A stretch of 64,000 nucleotides of DNA from Simmondsia chinensis (GCA_018398585.1 JAGTTD010000013.1:12809237-12873236); one strand, 5' to 3'; shown: positions 51,383 through 63,222, numbered from the stretch's first letter. Made by a program: numbers and translations. The notes: generated by a model not told the origin, from the sequence alone.

Positions 51383-52968
51383 TGTTGGGAACATATTTCA
51401 AAAATATTTCCCAAATTGGCTAGAGTGGGTGTAGCGGATTACCAATTTAAAATTCTTAATTTTAAATCTAAAGCCGTGGTCTAATTAAATTATTTAATTA
51501 GAATAAGATCTTACTATATTAGGTTCATAATATATCAATAAAAAAACATCGTATAAAACAAGTATGAACAAGTATGTAGAATAAACGAAATAAAGAAAAA
51601 TAAATTAAATATTGAATATTTAGTTGAACATACCTGAGTCCCGAATCTCAACTCTGACTTAAAGATCTGAAATTACAAGAAGGGTTTTTGACAACTTCAG
51701 GTCTTCTTTATAATGACCTCTTCTATTACCGAGAGTGTTGGCTTCCAAAAATATTTACTAGGAAAAATTTCAAAGGGAAATTCCTACTTTTTAATTTTTA
51801 AAAAATTATACTTTTTAATTTTTAAAAAATTATATTTTTTAAATAATTATTCAGATGCTAAGCTCAATTCCTAAGGCCCTTATTTATAGTGAGGCATAGG
51901 GTAGACAAAATTCCGAAACTTCGATGTGGAATTACTAAAAAAAAATTGAAACGAGTTTTAAAGTTTTTCAAAACGTCATCGTATATTCCAGAAAATGTGT
52001 GCTTTTATTTCCAAGTTAAAATGCCACGTCATTCTACAATTAGCTAAAACCTTCACCCATGGATAGCTAGCGGTAGCCTAATGCAGAGTGTGTCATAATG
52101 TGCCAAGAATCGTGATCTCTTGCGTATTTTTCCCTTTTTTTAAATTTTCACATTTATAAATTTATCTCAAGATTATTATTTGGTAAAATAAATTTATTCA
52201 TTATATGAATAATTAATTTATCTCATGAATTATGTTTAGTAAGATTAATTTATTCATCTCATGAATTCATTTTAAATATTTTCACACAATGCCTAAGTTG
52301 AGGCTTGCGAAGGGATCTTAGGGGCAATTTAACCCTAACTCCAAATGGGTCAAACATATGGAATACTTTGGCCAAGGAGTCCGTGTAAAACAACTGTTCC
52401 CACTACACTTTATGCAGTTACCCAACGCACGTAAGATTCAAGTCAACGTACTTTGACTAACATTTTGGCACATCAAGACAATGAACAATCCATGCATGAG
52501 TTCAAACTAGTCCTAGATTTAGAGTTATCGTCTTACAAAATTAATTTTTTTTATAACAGTTAAGAAACAAATAATTCAAGTGATCCTGCTCAGTGTTCCA
52601 ATCTTATAGACAACACCAACATAACACTTTTGGATCCCCATCCACATGACTAAGAGAAGCCATCTTAAGTATCGTATTACAGTCTTATCAGACAAATTGT
52701 CCAAACTCATCACTGACTACGAACATATATATTGACAATGCATCACTTATTTGATTTAGTATATCCATGGCTCATTCTCATTGACCACTTAAACCAAACT
52801 CGACAATGTCATCTTGGTCTACTTCCATCTCATGGAACGTTTTTAAAAAATAATCACACGCATGTTTGACTTGTAAAACACAATCAGACAATAAACAAAT
52901 GAAAGATTTTTATTTATTTAATATTTAAAAACTAACTAATTAGGTTTTTAAGGACACGAATTCCTATA
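51383..52968 (-). repeat. 5' LTR of the nested copia (about 1.59 kb)
   Basis: Minus-strand end TTTGAAATATGTTCCCAACA followed by the primer site. Its outer end (ATTCCTATA, plus strand) has lost the CA dinucleotide seen in the other LTR. Confidence 0.75.
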
Positions 52969-53260
52969 GTTTAGGCGTTGGATGCTTTATTTTTCACTTG
53001 TATCGAGGGCTTTTTTTACTGCCTATTTGGTTTTAAATGGGTGGTACAGTGCTTAGGGTAAGAATGTTTCTTCAAAGATGGTTGGAGGTTAAATATCATG
53101 GTTGAAGAACATTGGCTATCCTAGAAAGGTTAAAAAACTTGGTTTTCTCTTTGAATCTTTTGAAGTGTACCGTTAGGACCTTCTAGGAGTCCTTGGTTGT
53201 TTCTAGTCGGATTTGACTACTATCTATGGGTCATTCTATTTTAAGCGTCAGAAAATTGCA

Positions 53261-53578
53261 GTGGAGCAGTTTCAGCGTTAAATCGCTAAGCCTAACACGG
53301 TTGAATGGCCGGCTGAGAATTTGGTTTGGATTCTTGTTTCGGTTAAGCTGTTTTTCGGAGTTAAATTGCTACGCCTAACCCAGATGGTTGGTCGGTTAAA
53401 AATCTAGTTTGAATTCTTGTTTCGGTGGAGTGGTTTCAGAGTTAAATTGCTCAGCCTGACACCGCTTATAAGGTCGGCTAAGAATTTGGTTTTGGATTTA
53501 GGTTTTGGTGGAGCTATTTCGGAGTTAAATTGCTGAGTTTGACTTGGTTGTGTGATCTCCTGAGAATCTATCTGGGGT
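53261..53578 (+). repeat. Tandem repeat of about 80 bp, four diverged copies
   Basis: Units contain GTGGAG(C/T)(A/G)-TTTC-(A/G)G-GTTAAAT(C/T)GCT, then CCTAACAC..GGTTG and AGAATTTGGTTTGGATTC, with starts near 53261, 53345, 53424 and 53507. The array lies in the LARD interior. Confidence 0.75.
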
Positions 53579-54619
53579 TTTTTTTGGTGCCGATTCGAAC
53601 ACTAGAGCATGGTTTAGTACTGCTATTTTATGGTTGTTTGTACTGAACACAAATTGGAGTGTGTGCATTTTCATTTTTCTGTGTGAAGGTTATGGTTAAC
53701 TTGTTTAATTTTGGATGTTGATTGTGAACTAGTTAGAATGGAGCGCTGAGCCTGGAATTTGCCAACTCTTAAGTTTAGACATGTTTAGTTGCACAATCTA
53801 GAATCCCAGAGAGTGGGTAGAGCATTGTATGTTTGACTTTTCACCATGCGATTAGACCTTGTATGTGAGAGCTGTTTTTTCTTGTATGATTGATTGACCT
53901 AGGTGGAGTAGTTAATCCTAAGATTAGGTTTGTAAGACTTGTATGCTCTTGGAAAATATGTGTATGGTTTTGTGTATTTTTTGATTAGTCTCGTATGTTA
54001 ATGCGTAATTTTTTTTCATGGCTATGTTACAAGCGAGTTGAATGATGATAGCATATTGGTCCTAGTGATAAATCAGGAGATCACTTGTGTGTTGTTCTTG
54101 CATTATTTTCTTGTTGGACATTAGCTATGTTTGTTGGTATGTTGATTTCTAGTCAGATTTCTTGCTGGTCGGATCTGATTTATGCTTTTATGTATGCCAT
54201 CTTGTTGTTTTTAGCCCATTTTTCGGAAAAATTGATATGTCTGAGTCATATGAAGACCTTGTGTTGTCTTGAGAGACTATTATGCCCTTAGGATCATTAT
54301 TTCAAGCCTTGTTTTCTAGTCTTATGAAAAGGATAAGTTATTGGTCTATTCACCTTGGTCTTACCGTAGGTTGGTATCTAGGTTATGTTTAGGTACCTTG
54401 GCTTGGATTATGGTCATAAGGCTGTATGCTCTAAATGGATTGTAGAGGATATTGTTTATGGAGAAGTCTTGTGGTGCAATATAGAGAAGATGATGCGGCT
54501 AACTCATTCTTGATGATCAATTGCACGTGTTGCCTATATTTCATGTTTATATTGTGATAGACTTGATTATCGTAGTTTTGTGCTTGATCTCTTGAAGCTC
54601 ATGTTGTTTAATGAGCATG

Positions 54620-54685
54620 TTTAGTTTCTTGTTGTGAAAGTGGGTCTTTTGAATTTAGTTTCTTGTTGTGAAAGTGGGTCTTTTG
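54620..54685 (+). repeat. Direct 33-bp duplication
   Basis: Two adjacent copies of a 33-bp unit starting TTTAGTTTCTTGTTGTG and ending GGTCTTTTGAA; perfect over almost the whole unit. Likely a replication slippage event in the LARD interior. Confidence 0.88.
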
Positions 54686-54794
54686 AAGGATTGTGTTGCC
54701 TTGATCAAAACTTGTGTTTCAAAGACTTTGGTCAAGGTAATCAAACCCTTCAGTGTTTTTTCTTTTCTTTTCATGAGACCATGGTGGAGATCGT

Positions 54795-55872
54795 TGTATT
54801 ATTGACCCATAAAATTCCCAAATCCACTATATGATGTAATTTAGATCCGTAAGTTCATCAGAAATAATATAATAGAGTGCCATGACTAAAATTAAGATAA
54901 AGTTGTTTGAAAATTTCTATTTGGAAAATTAGAATGATGTTTGCCGGTTTTAGCCACTTTGCCCGGTTTTGGCTCATAACGACAAACATGGGCGACTATA
55001 TTCTAATTTGGGAACAAAAATTGTAGATGATTTTGTTGATCTTATAACGTTTTTTGAATTGGTAATTTCCTAAATATTGCTAATAATAATTAGGAAATAT
55101 CTTGTATAAGTGGTAACAAATAATTTTTGGTTTGTTATAAAGTACCTATTGGTTATGAGTTGTCTGCCTGATTACCCGTTCGATTACTCGACTGCCCATG
55201 CCATGTCTCCTTGCCTATCGTTGGATCTATCCTGTGTTGCTTTATATAAAACCATGTTTTAGGGTTTACTTTAAGTTTGAATATGGTAAAGAGAAAAAAA
55301 AAAAAAATGTAGAAGAGCAAATGTGTGTGTGACCATAGAGCCTCTTTTGGCTCTGGAAAAAGCTCATAAAGAGTGAATATGAAAGGTGAAGAGAGAGAGA
55401 GAGTTACAGAGAGAGAAAGGAGGGTTGATGATGATGAAGAAGACGAAAAGCACAAGAGTTGCTCGGTTCGATGTAACGGTTTGAAGGTCAGGGGTCGATG
55501 GCCGCCCTTGTTGATGGTCTTTTTCAAGAATCTGATTAGGGTTTTGGTTTTTTACACCGTTCTTCACTCTCCTAGTTTGGTTATGGCTTTCTCTTGTTCT
55601 TTCTTGATTTTTTGCTTAAATCTCTATAATGCTTTTTATTTTTGTTTGGATGCTCATCCGTGATTGTGAACTTAAACTACTTATAGTGGATTAACTTCTC
55701 AGAAAACTAAGGCTTGTGGATGCAAGCTCATTTAGGAGCTGAATGATGTATATTGCGTGTAGTTCTTCGTTTTGGCATTTTCTGTTTTACTTTAACATGA
55801 TTCTTGGCTTTTGGGTTGCTCAGTGTTTGGACACGATCTCTTTTCGTGTGGGGTTTAGGTGAAACCGCTACA
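54795..55872 (+). repeat. 3' LTR of the LARD-like element
   Basis: TGTATTATTGACCC...ACCGCTACA. Aligns with 43598-44730 throughout, with scattered substitutions and small indels that suggest an old insertion. Confidence 0.75.
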
Positions 55873-56402
55873 ATGGGCTTTACTCCATGACCACATCTGC
55901 CACTTGAGTTGAGTCTATACATTTAATTTTCTCACAACTTATATATAAAACAAGACCATAAAAATCTAAAAGAGTTACTTTAATTGGAGCATTGATTAAA
56001 TTCTCGCAAGATTTGCAAATTGAAATCATCATGATTCACCAAAAATATCAACAAAAACTTAATGGTTAATCATGTGTTGGTCAAACTTGACTTACTCTCA
56101 AATTGTGGCAAGTCCTTGAGCAAGTTTTACGGTGACCATAGACACAACAAAAATAAATGAAACAACATAAGCAAAATAATCTTTTTAGACTTTTTAAGTT
56201 TAATCTCATATATATATATATTAAATTTAAAATTCATATTTTATCTTATATATTTTCTAAAACTTTTTCATGGGAATTTAATATTTCTATAAATTATTAT
56301 AAAATTAATTAAAGGATTTATTTTTTGGTAAATTATAGAAAATCTCTTATCTTTTGTGTAAAATGTAAAATCTCTTATATGTTTCCTTAAAACAGAAAAC
56401 TC
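55873..56402. other. AT-rich intergenic DNA
   Basis: No gene or repeat recognised apart from a short TATATATATA run near 56210. Confidence 0.55.
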
Positions 56403-57416
56403 ATATCTTAGGCTCTGTTTGGAACATAAAATTGAAATTGGAACGTGGAATTGCAGTTCAAATTCCAATTCTGGTGGAATTGGAGTTCTGATGGAATTGT
56501 AATTTCATTATTTCATTCATCAAAGGAATTAGAGATCAGAATTATAATATTATAATGATTCGACTCCAGTATTTCGAGTTTTAAATTAGCTATGGTCGAA
56601 TTTTGGTCGGAGTGGTTCATATTGCGTTTGAGTTATTATGGATGGAGCCATTTGCTTTGAATTTGAGTTTTGAGTCAAATCGGGTCGAGTATCATGTCAG
56701 ATCATTTGGTATTCAAGTTATTTCAGATTTTTAGTTAATCGGGTCAGATCTTTTCAATATTCATGTTAGAATTGATCGGGTTTGAGTTGATTTAGGTCAT
56801 TCAAGCTCGAGTTATCTTGGTTTTGGGACAAATAGATTGTGTCATTTCAAACTTCGAGTCATCTTAGGTTTGAATTTGAGATGGATCAAGTCTTTTTGGG
56901 TTGTGTCATATTAAGTTTTAGGTCAATTTGGTCAGGTCATTTCCACTTTGGCTCAACTTATTTAAATCACATTCAAGTCGAGTAGTTTCATTTGTAATTT
57001 AAGTCATCTTGACTTTCAAGTCAATTGGGGTGGGTTACTTCGCACTTTAAGTTAAATTGATTTTGGTCATTTGAAGTTCAAGTCATTTAAGTTGGGTGAT
57101 TTTGAGGTTCGGATCAAATTTTAGATTGTGTCTAAGTCATTTGATTTTGAGTCATCATGAGCTTGAGTTAATCAAGTAGGGTCATTTTCGATTCCAGGTC
57201 AATGAAATTATTATGAAATTGCAACTACTTACACCGACCACAAGAATTGGAAAATATAATTTTCAGTTAAAATCTTATTCTATGGAATTGGGTGGTGCAA
57301 TCGTAATTCCAATTCTAGCAGTTGAGCCAAATAACATAATTAGAATTCTAGCCTCTAATTTCAGTCTCAACCCTAATTTCAGGATCCAATTCCATGCTCT
57401 AAACAGGACCTAAGGG
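56403..57416. repeat. Dispersed repeat copy A1 (about 1.0 kb, TIR-like ends)
   Basis: It begins AGGCTCTGTTTGGAACAT and ends ATGCTCTAAACAGGACCT, an imperfect inverted pair. Subterminal AATTCCAATT words occur on both sides. The middle is a monotonous series of TCGAGTT, GGGTCA and TTCAAGTCA words. Homologous over its length with copy A2 at 60431-61655. Probably a non-autonomous DNA transposon. Confidence 0.6.
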
Positions 57417-58544
57417 TCTTTCTAACCTATGCCTAACATTAAATGCAGTTTTTTGAGCACAACGTTAAAATTCAGTTTGCTTTTGGTAAACTATTTACTT
57501 TTATTACAAGCATTAATAAATTGCATTTGAAATATATTTTTAATATTAAACAACAAATTTTGTTTCAAATAGGATGTGACTTTTGTTAATAAAAGATGCA
57601 TGTAATACATGTAGCGTACACATATCCCTTTTTTCCTATTTAAATAACGCATTTATGCATAATAGTTAAAATTATAGTGAAACAAATTATGCACTAGTTA
57701 ACAAACTTGGCCAAAATTTTTATTTAAAGCCAAATTTTATACATATGTATTGAGTCATTTTTAATTCTACCATATTTTTTGTTTTGACTTTTCTTCCTTA
57801 ACAATAAAGATCAAATAATAGAAAAATAAAATCAAACCCGCAACAACAATTGTCATGGAAATTCAATCAATAACAATGTGAAAGCATATAAGCATTTAAT
57901 AATTTAACAAAGTTTTAAACAATTAATTGTAGTTAATAATGTGTGACATGTGCCCTTTAGGTGCAAGTTAAAAAAAATAACAATTAATCTAAAAATAATC
58001 CAACTATATGTCAATATATAAAAAATAACCCAACTCTACTTTTTAAAAAATAACACAACTCTAACTTTTCCACCAAAAAATTTTAGGGTTGAATTAAACA
58101 GTTATTGCAATAAAAATTGACCATTTTGGGATTGAATTAAACAGAGATTGTAATAAAAATTGACCCTTTTAGGGTTGAATTAAATAAAGACTATAATAAA
58201 ATTGACCCTTTTAAGGTTTAATGTAAGAGAGAGAGAATCACCAGTGGTGGTGGTTGGTGTGGGTTGCTAGTGGCAACATGGTGGCACAAGAGCAAGGCGA
58301 ACAACATGACACGGCGAGCCACGGGTTAAGGTGATCCAGGTGCAGGTGAGCCAAGGGTTGAGCGAACCAGGGTAGGGCGAGCCAAGGTTTTGGGCGAGCA
58401 AGGGTGACGCCAGTTGCTCGCATTGGTCGTGGACGCGGATGGTAGTGTGGTGCAGAGGTCTGCTGGAGAAGATGATGGTGAGAGCTATTATTGCAGTCAA
58501 TGTTTATCAACTTTTATATTAAGTATCTTAAAACTTTAAACAGA
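57417..58544. other. Intergenic DNA with a 43-bp tandem repeat and a GC-rich patch
   Basis: 57417-58078 is AT-rich without features. 58230-58470 is a GC-rich patch with repeated GCGAGCCA(A/C)GGGTT words and no convincing coding frame. Confidence 0.5.
58079..58223 (+). repeat. Tandem repeat, about 43-bp unit, 3.3 copies
   Basis: The unit TTTTAGGGTTGAATTAAA, then CAGTTATTGCAATAAAAATT and GACC, recurs with starts near 58079, 58123 and 58166, and a partial fourth copy at 58209. Diverged by a few bases per unit. Confidence 0.85.
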
Positions 58545-59565
58545 CACAACTTCTAATTTGTTGGGAATTATAGTGCGAGTCACATATCAAAACAAAGCCC
58601 TACCTTTACGCAACCAGTCTAATTTCTCATAGTTTAAAGAAAATATAACAAAAACGTGATGGGAGTTTCTCCGATATGATAGTAATTCATGGCTTATATA
58701 AGCTGATCTTAAGACTTAAACAAGCATAACTGTCAATCCTCGAAGAGCTAGAAGTCAAATCACTTATCAAAGTGATGTTTTTGAAGATTTTTATTCAACT
58801 ACAACAATTTCTCGAGCTTTCGTATCAAAGAAACCATATAAAAGGTGAAGTGGGAGTGCATCGCGTGTTTTGGTCAGGCAATTTATCTTGCAACTTAAAG
58901 CAGGCATAACTTTCAATTCATAAAGACTTACGAACTAGATTTTATATCAAAACGAAGCTTTTGAGGAGTTCTAGATACTTATGGCAATTTTTCAAACTTT
59001 TGATCAAAGAAAGTATGTGAAAGATGATGGGGGCTTGCTAGACATAGGTGGTTATGCAAGTTAACTTACAACTTAAAACATGCATAACTTTCAATCATGG
59101 AAGAGTTACGGATCGAATGACATATCAAAACAATGCTCTTGAAGAGTTATAAGCACCCATGGAAATGTTTTGAACTTTTAATGAAAAAAAGTATATGAAA
59201 AATAATCTGGGCATGCTAGAAGTAGGTAAGGTATACAACTTACCTGATAATTTAAAACGGGCGTAACTTCTTATCCATGAAGAGTTACGGATCGAATTTT
59301 ATATCAAAACGAAGCTCCTTGAGAGTTCTAGGTGCCTATGATGTTTTTGATCAAATAAAGTATATGAAAAACGAGGTGGGCTTGCCAGACACCAGTAAGG
59401 TATATAACTTGCCTTACAACTTAAAATAGGCGTAACTTTCAATCCGTGAGGAATTACAGATTGAATTTTATATCAAAACGAAGTTCTTGAAGTGTCATAG
59501 GCTCCTATTATAATGTTTCAGATTTTTTCTCAAAGAAAAAATAAAAATAAAAATGGGGCCTAAAG
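58545..59565 (+). repeat. Satellite-like tandem array, about 178-bp unit, six decayed copies
   Basis: The anchor word (C)ATAACTTTCAAT (or CGTAACTT) occurs at 58545 (variant ACAACTTCTAAT), 58725, 58905, 59083, 59262 and 59431, spacing 180, 180, 178, 179 and 169. Each unit also has TTACGGATCGAATTTTATATC, CAAAACGAAGCTC, GATCAAAGAAAGTATATGAA and GGGCTTGC(T/C)AGACA in the same order. No coding frame. Monomers are clearly diverged. Confidence 0.85.
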
Positions 59566-60430
59566 AATGTAGCCATGCTTGACTTTATTCAAGCAAGCCT
59601 CTTTTATCAATTTTGTTTGGGTAAGCTCATTCTGACTCTAATCCCCACTAATTCAAATCGTCTACTAGATTGAAGGGAAACAAAGGATTCAATGAACTTA
59701 TTTTAATTCAACTAGCTAAAGCTAAGAAGGATAAGGGAAAATAAGTTTAACCTCGTGTCTCAAACTAGATAAAATGAGAGAAATAAATCATTCATTTGGA
59801 AAACAAAGAAAATAAAACTACCAACAAAAGAAGTAAGGGCCTATTTCTTGATTGCCCTCCTCAACGCGTATAACTCCTCCTCTTAATATGAAAACTTAAG
59901 AATAATTTGACTCTAACTTGAACTCTATCTTCTCGAAGGCCAAAAAAAGAAAAAAAGAAAAAAAATTGCTAATCTGAGGTAGAATTTGGAGTCAAGCAAG
60001 TCTCTATGCTTCTGGAAGCGCTCTCTCCTCTCGACCTCCGTCTTTGTTTGCAGCAACTTTTCTACTCTCAATTTGTCTACTCTCCAAGTTACTTGAGGAG
60101 TTGTCCTCTCTAACATCATTTTTCAATTTGTAGCACAAATATACCTTTTCATCACATTTTGATATACAAATTAAATATATAATTTTGTTACGTAAATACC
60201 AAAAATCCAGAAAGCAAAAATTAAAAAGGACATAGTTACTCTTTGATTTTTATTTTTTGTTTTATATATTTTATTATATTTTTGCTTGTATAGCCATTAA
60301 ATTTTAAAAATTCAATCCTCATTTCTTCTATCCCCAGCAAAATACTTATCCTATTCATCCATCTCTATAACTCAGAGAAATTATAGCAGGTTACTTAGAT
60401 GTAACTAATTTACCATATCATACATTAGTT
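59566..60430. other. Intergenic DNA, no gene seen
   Basis: A short minus-strand frame at 59925-60119 has no recognisable family features and contains a poly(F/W) end from a poly(A) run, so I do not call it a gene. Confidence 0.5.
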
Positions 60431-61655
60431 TGTTAGCTTGGGACATGAAATTTGAATTGGAATGTAGAATTGTAATTTTAATTCTAATTCCGGTGGAATT
60501 GGAATTATGATAAATTAAACTTCCATTGTTTAGATTATTAAAGGAATTGGAGGTCGAAATTAGAAGTTCATAATGTTTCAAGTCATCACAGGTTTTTAGT
60601 CAACTGAGTCTGAGTATTTTGAGTTTTAAATCAGTTATGATCAGATTTTAATCGAAACGGTTCACATTGCGCTTGATTTATTATGGCTGGGTTAATTCAC
60701 TTTGAGTTTGAATTATTCAAATTTCAAGTCAAATCGACTTGAGTATTTTGTTGGATCATTTGGCAAGTTATCTTGGATTTTCAATTAATTGGGTCAGGAC
60801 TCTTCGGATTCAGGCTATAACCAATTGGGTTTGGGTTGTTTTAGGTCATTCCGAGCTCGACTCATCTTAGTTTTAGGATAAACGAGTTATATCATTTCAA
60901 ACTTCAAGTCATCTTAGACTGAGTTTAGATGGATTGAGTCATTTTAGGTTTGGGTCATATTAAGTTTAGGTCAATTTGGTTGGGTAATTTCCACTTCCGT
61001 TCAACTTGTTTATATCAAATTTAAGTGGAGCGGTTTCATTTTTTGGGTTTGAGTTACCTCGAGTTTCGGGTCAATCGGGTTGGGTCACTTCGGACTTCGA
61101 ATTATGTTGATTTCGGTCATTTCAAGTTCAAGTCATTCGAGATGGGTAATTTCAAAGTTTAGGTCAAATTTAACGTGGTGTCTGAATCTTTCAATTTTAA
61201 GTCATTTCGGGTTTAAGTTAATAAAGTAGGGTCATTTTGTGTTTTAGGTCAAATTGCCCATCATGGAGGTGTCTCAGTTGATAACGTCTCCTACCCATGT
61301 GGTCATCTCCCAGGGGTCAGTAGTTCGATTCTTGTTGAGAATATACTCATAACTTACTTGCTCATGGGGGCTTGTGGGCTGTTCTCATGGGCCGAGATTG
61401 GTTGGGGCAACCCAATCCCTTGTTACCAAAAAAATAAAAATAAAAAAAGAGTTAATATGGATTCACAATTCCTTACGTCCACACCAAAAAACCGGAATAT
61501 ATGATTTTGAATTAAAATCCAACTTTATGGAATTGGGCATTGAAATTGTGATTCCAATTCAAACAGGCGAACCAAATAATAAAATTGGAATTCTGAGCCT
61601 TATCTCTAGTCTCAACCTTAATTACAAGCTTCCATACTCCAAACACGACCTTAAA
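60431..61655. repeat. Dispersed repeat copy A2, with SINE inserted
   Basis: It begins AGCTTGGGACATGAAATTTG and ends ACTCCAAACACGACCTTA. Same internal order as A1 (GGGTCA, TTTCAAGTCA, TTGGGTTT words) with substitutions throughout. It is longer because a tRNA-like SINE sits near its right end. Confidence 0.6.
61262..61449 (+). mobile_element. tRNA-derived SINE
   Basis: A-box-like TGTCTCAGTTGATAACG near 61270, B-box-like AGTAGTTCGATTC at about 61319-61331, a body with TCATGGGCCGAGATTGG, and an A-rich tail (AAAAAAATAAAAATAAAAAAAG). The insert is absent from the homologous position of copy A1. Target duplication not resolved. Confidence 0.65.
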
Positions 61656-61796
61656 ATTTTTTAAAATTTTAAATTCTAAGCAACAACACTTCACAAGTAA
61701 TTATATATTATAAAGATTAAAATTGAACTATGCATCTCATGAAAAACAACCAATAAAAGACAAAATAGTAGTGAAAGTACTTAAATAAAGATTGAC

Positions 61797-61847
61797 CTTG
61801 TGAATTTGTTTCTTGTCTAGGTATTTTAAAGTGAGAGAGGAAGCCAT
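61797..61847 (-). other. Possible first exon of an unidentified minus-strand gene
   Basis: Minus strand ATG at 61847 reads MASSLTLKYLDKKQIHK and meets AAG|GTCAATC, a plausible donor. The DNA upstream (61850-62030) is unusually GC-rich and pyrimidine-rich on the minus strand, like a 5' UTR/promoter. No following exon could be found in the next kilobases, so it may be chance or a relic. Confidence 0.25.
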
Positions 61848-62289
61848 CGAGTGATACAGCTGGAGAGGAAGTGCAAAAGTGGAGGGCTGTTTACACGGAG
61901 CGGGTTTAAAAGACGCGTAGGCGAATATGAAATATTTGATCGACAGAGAATAAGACAACGAGAGGGGCGGTCGGGTCCATATTCTCTCATTCATTGCTTG
62001 GCTTCAAACCCACCGCCTATGGCCCTGTTTTCGTCCGTACAACACAAACACCCCCTCAACTGTCTATATTAGTCTTACCTGCATTTGCCCCTCAATTTAA
62101 AACCCTTTTCTTGGCATTATGTTTGTCAACGTTTTCTTATTGACTTAAGAATTAAATCTTAAAAATGAATTTTCAACTTTTTTTTTTTGATTTTTTCAAG
62201 GTTAAGAAGTCAGTAAAAATAAAAAAATAATTAATTAATTATTTTTACAATCTAGTTTTTATTTTATAAAAAAATTAAATTATAAATAA

Positions 62290-62750
62290 AAGGATACTAT
62301 TCAAAAAAAACCTCGACCTTTCAATTTCATCGAAAACGCATCGTACTATTGATCAAAATTAATATAACCCTCCCTCCCTCAACTTCTAGTTTAATCAAAG
62401 ACGCCCCCCTAAACTATTGGCTAAAATGAACGTTGACAAGCGTCAAACTATTGACCAAAATTTAAAGTTTGGAATAACTCAAAAATATTTTAAAATCATA
62501 TGGCATCTATAAAGTATACATCATAAAAAAGTTGTAACTCATATGGTGGGGGCTTTGTTTAATATGCGGGAAGTCTGGGGCTCGAATCTTCCCACCCTCA
62601 TAGTGTAAAATTTAATTTTGGGGGGTTCCGAGCCGGCCTGGCCCACTGGCCACCTCTAGACCAACAGTTCAAGGGATGTCTTTGATGAATAGAAAGTTCG
62701 GGGGTTTACTTTGATTTAGACCAATAGTTTCGGGGGTATTTTGAATATTG
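62290..62750. mobile_element. Fold-back MITE-like repeat with an embedded SINE-like piece
   Basis: The left side TCAAAAAAAACCTCGACC..ATTGATCAAAATTAATA and the right side TTTGATTTAGACCAATAGTTTCGG are inverted in character. A B-box-like GGGGCTCGAATCTTCCCACC sits between them near 62578. Family not assigned. Confidence 0.4.
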
Positions 62751-62917
62751 TCCTAAATAAAATATCATACGAAACAAATTTTTTTTTTTTTTTTTGAAAA
62801 GATAGCACTTAGAATAAAATCGGCGAACCCACCGAAGCGGAGTCCAAGAAAGTCCACTACAGTAGGGAAAAAAAATAAAATAAACATAGCAATAAATCCC
62901 AAAACACCTCGATAATT

Positions 62918-63222
62918 ACTATCAAGAAACCAACTTTCTTAAAAGTTTAAGTTAATAGATGAAGGCTCAAAAATAGCTTTATACTCTAATATGCCCCTCA
63001 TGCGAATGCTCATTGGGCTTGAAGCATGGATAGTGCACATGTCCATCTTATAACTTATGCTTAAATCGTTTTTAATATTGAAATTGGGGATTGTTGAAGT
63101 TTGAACTTGTGACCACTTAGTCTAGAAAGCTCTGATACCATGTCAAGAAAGCAACTATCTTAAAAGGTTAAGGTCAATGGTGAAAACCCAAGAATAGTTT
63201 TTATACTCTAACAATTACCACC
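62918..63222 (-). repeat. Inverted relative of the 35424-35657 repeat, partly duplicated
   Basis: On the minus strand it carries ATGGTATCAGAGC and GGTCACAAGTTCAAACTTC, like 35510-35560. The segment TCAAGAAA(C/G)CAACT..CTTAAAAG occurs at both ends, and TATACTCTAA occurs twice. Confidence 0.5.

Larger units (their letters stand above)
45164..52968 (-). mobile_element. Degraded Ty1-copia element nested in the LARD
   Basis: 7.8 kb on the minus strand, with LTRs of about 1.6 kb at 51383-52968 (5') and 45164-46848 (3'). Primer site AGTATCATAGCC after the 5' LTR (mutated TGGTATCAGAGCC) and the excellent polypurine tract AAGTGGGGGAA directly before the 3' LTR start. The flanks TTTTA (45159-45163) and GTTTA (52969-52973) match at 4 of 5. 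The interior has no long frame. A decayed RT core VLYIDDILLIEN is readable, with YIDD at 47318-47329. Confidence 0.78.
43598..55872 (+). mobile_element. Large LTR element without coding region (LARD-like)
   Basis: 12,275 bp. LTRs 43598-44730 (1133 bp) and 54795-55872 (1078 bp) share long blocks such as AGTTCATCAGAAATAATA, GATGATTTTGTTGATCTTAT and AATTAGGAAATATC, and both end AACCGCTACA. The primer site TGGTATCAAAGCTAGG is at 44733. A purine-rich GGTGGAGATCG precedes the right LTR. No gag or pol is recognised in its own interior (44746-45163 and 52974-54794). A degraded copia sits inside. No clear target duplication was found. Confidence 0.75.

Noticed and set aside
55153..55663. Open frames in the LARD LTR near 44000-44290 and 55150-55660
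   Set aside because: They lie in LTR sequence, are dominated by Ser/Phe runs from purine/pyrimidine tracts, and are not conserved in frame between the two LTRs.
58238..58510. His/Pro/Leu-rich minus-strand frame in the GC-rich patch
   Set aside because: Composition follows the repeated GCGAGCCAAGG words; no domain, no splice or promoter context.
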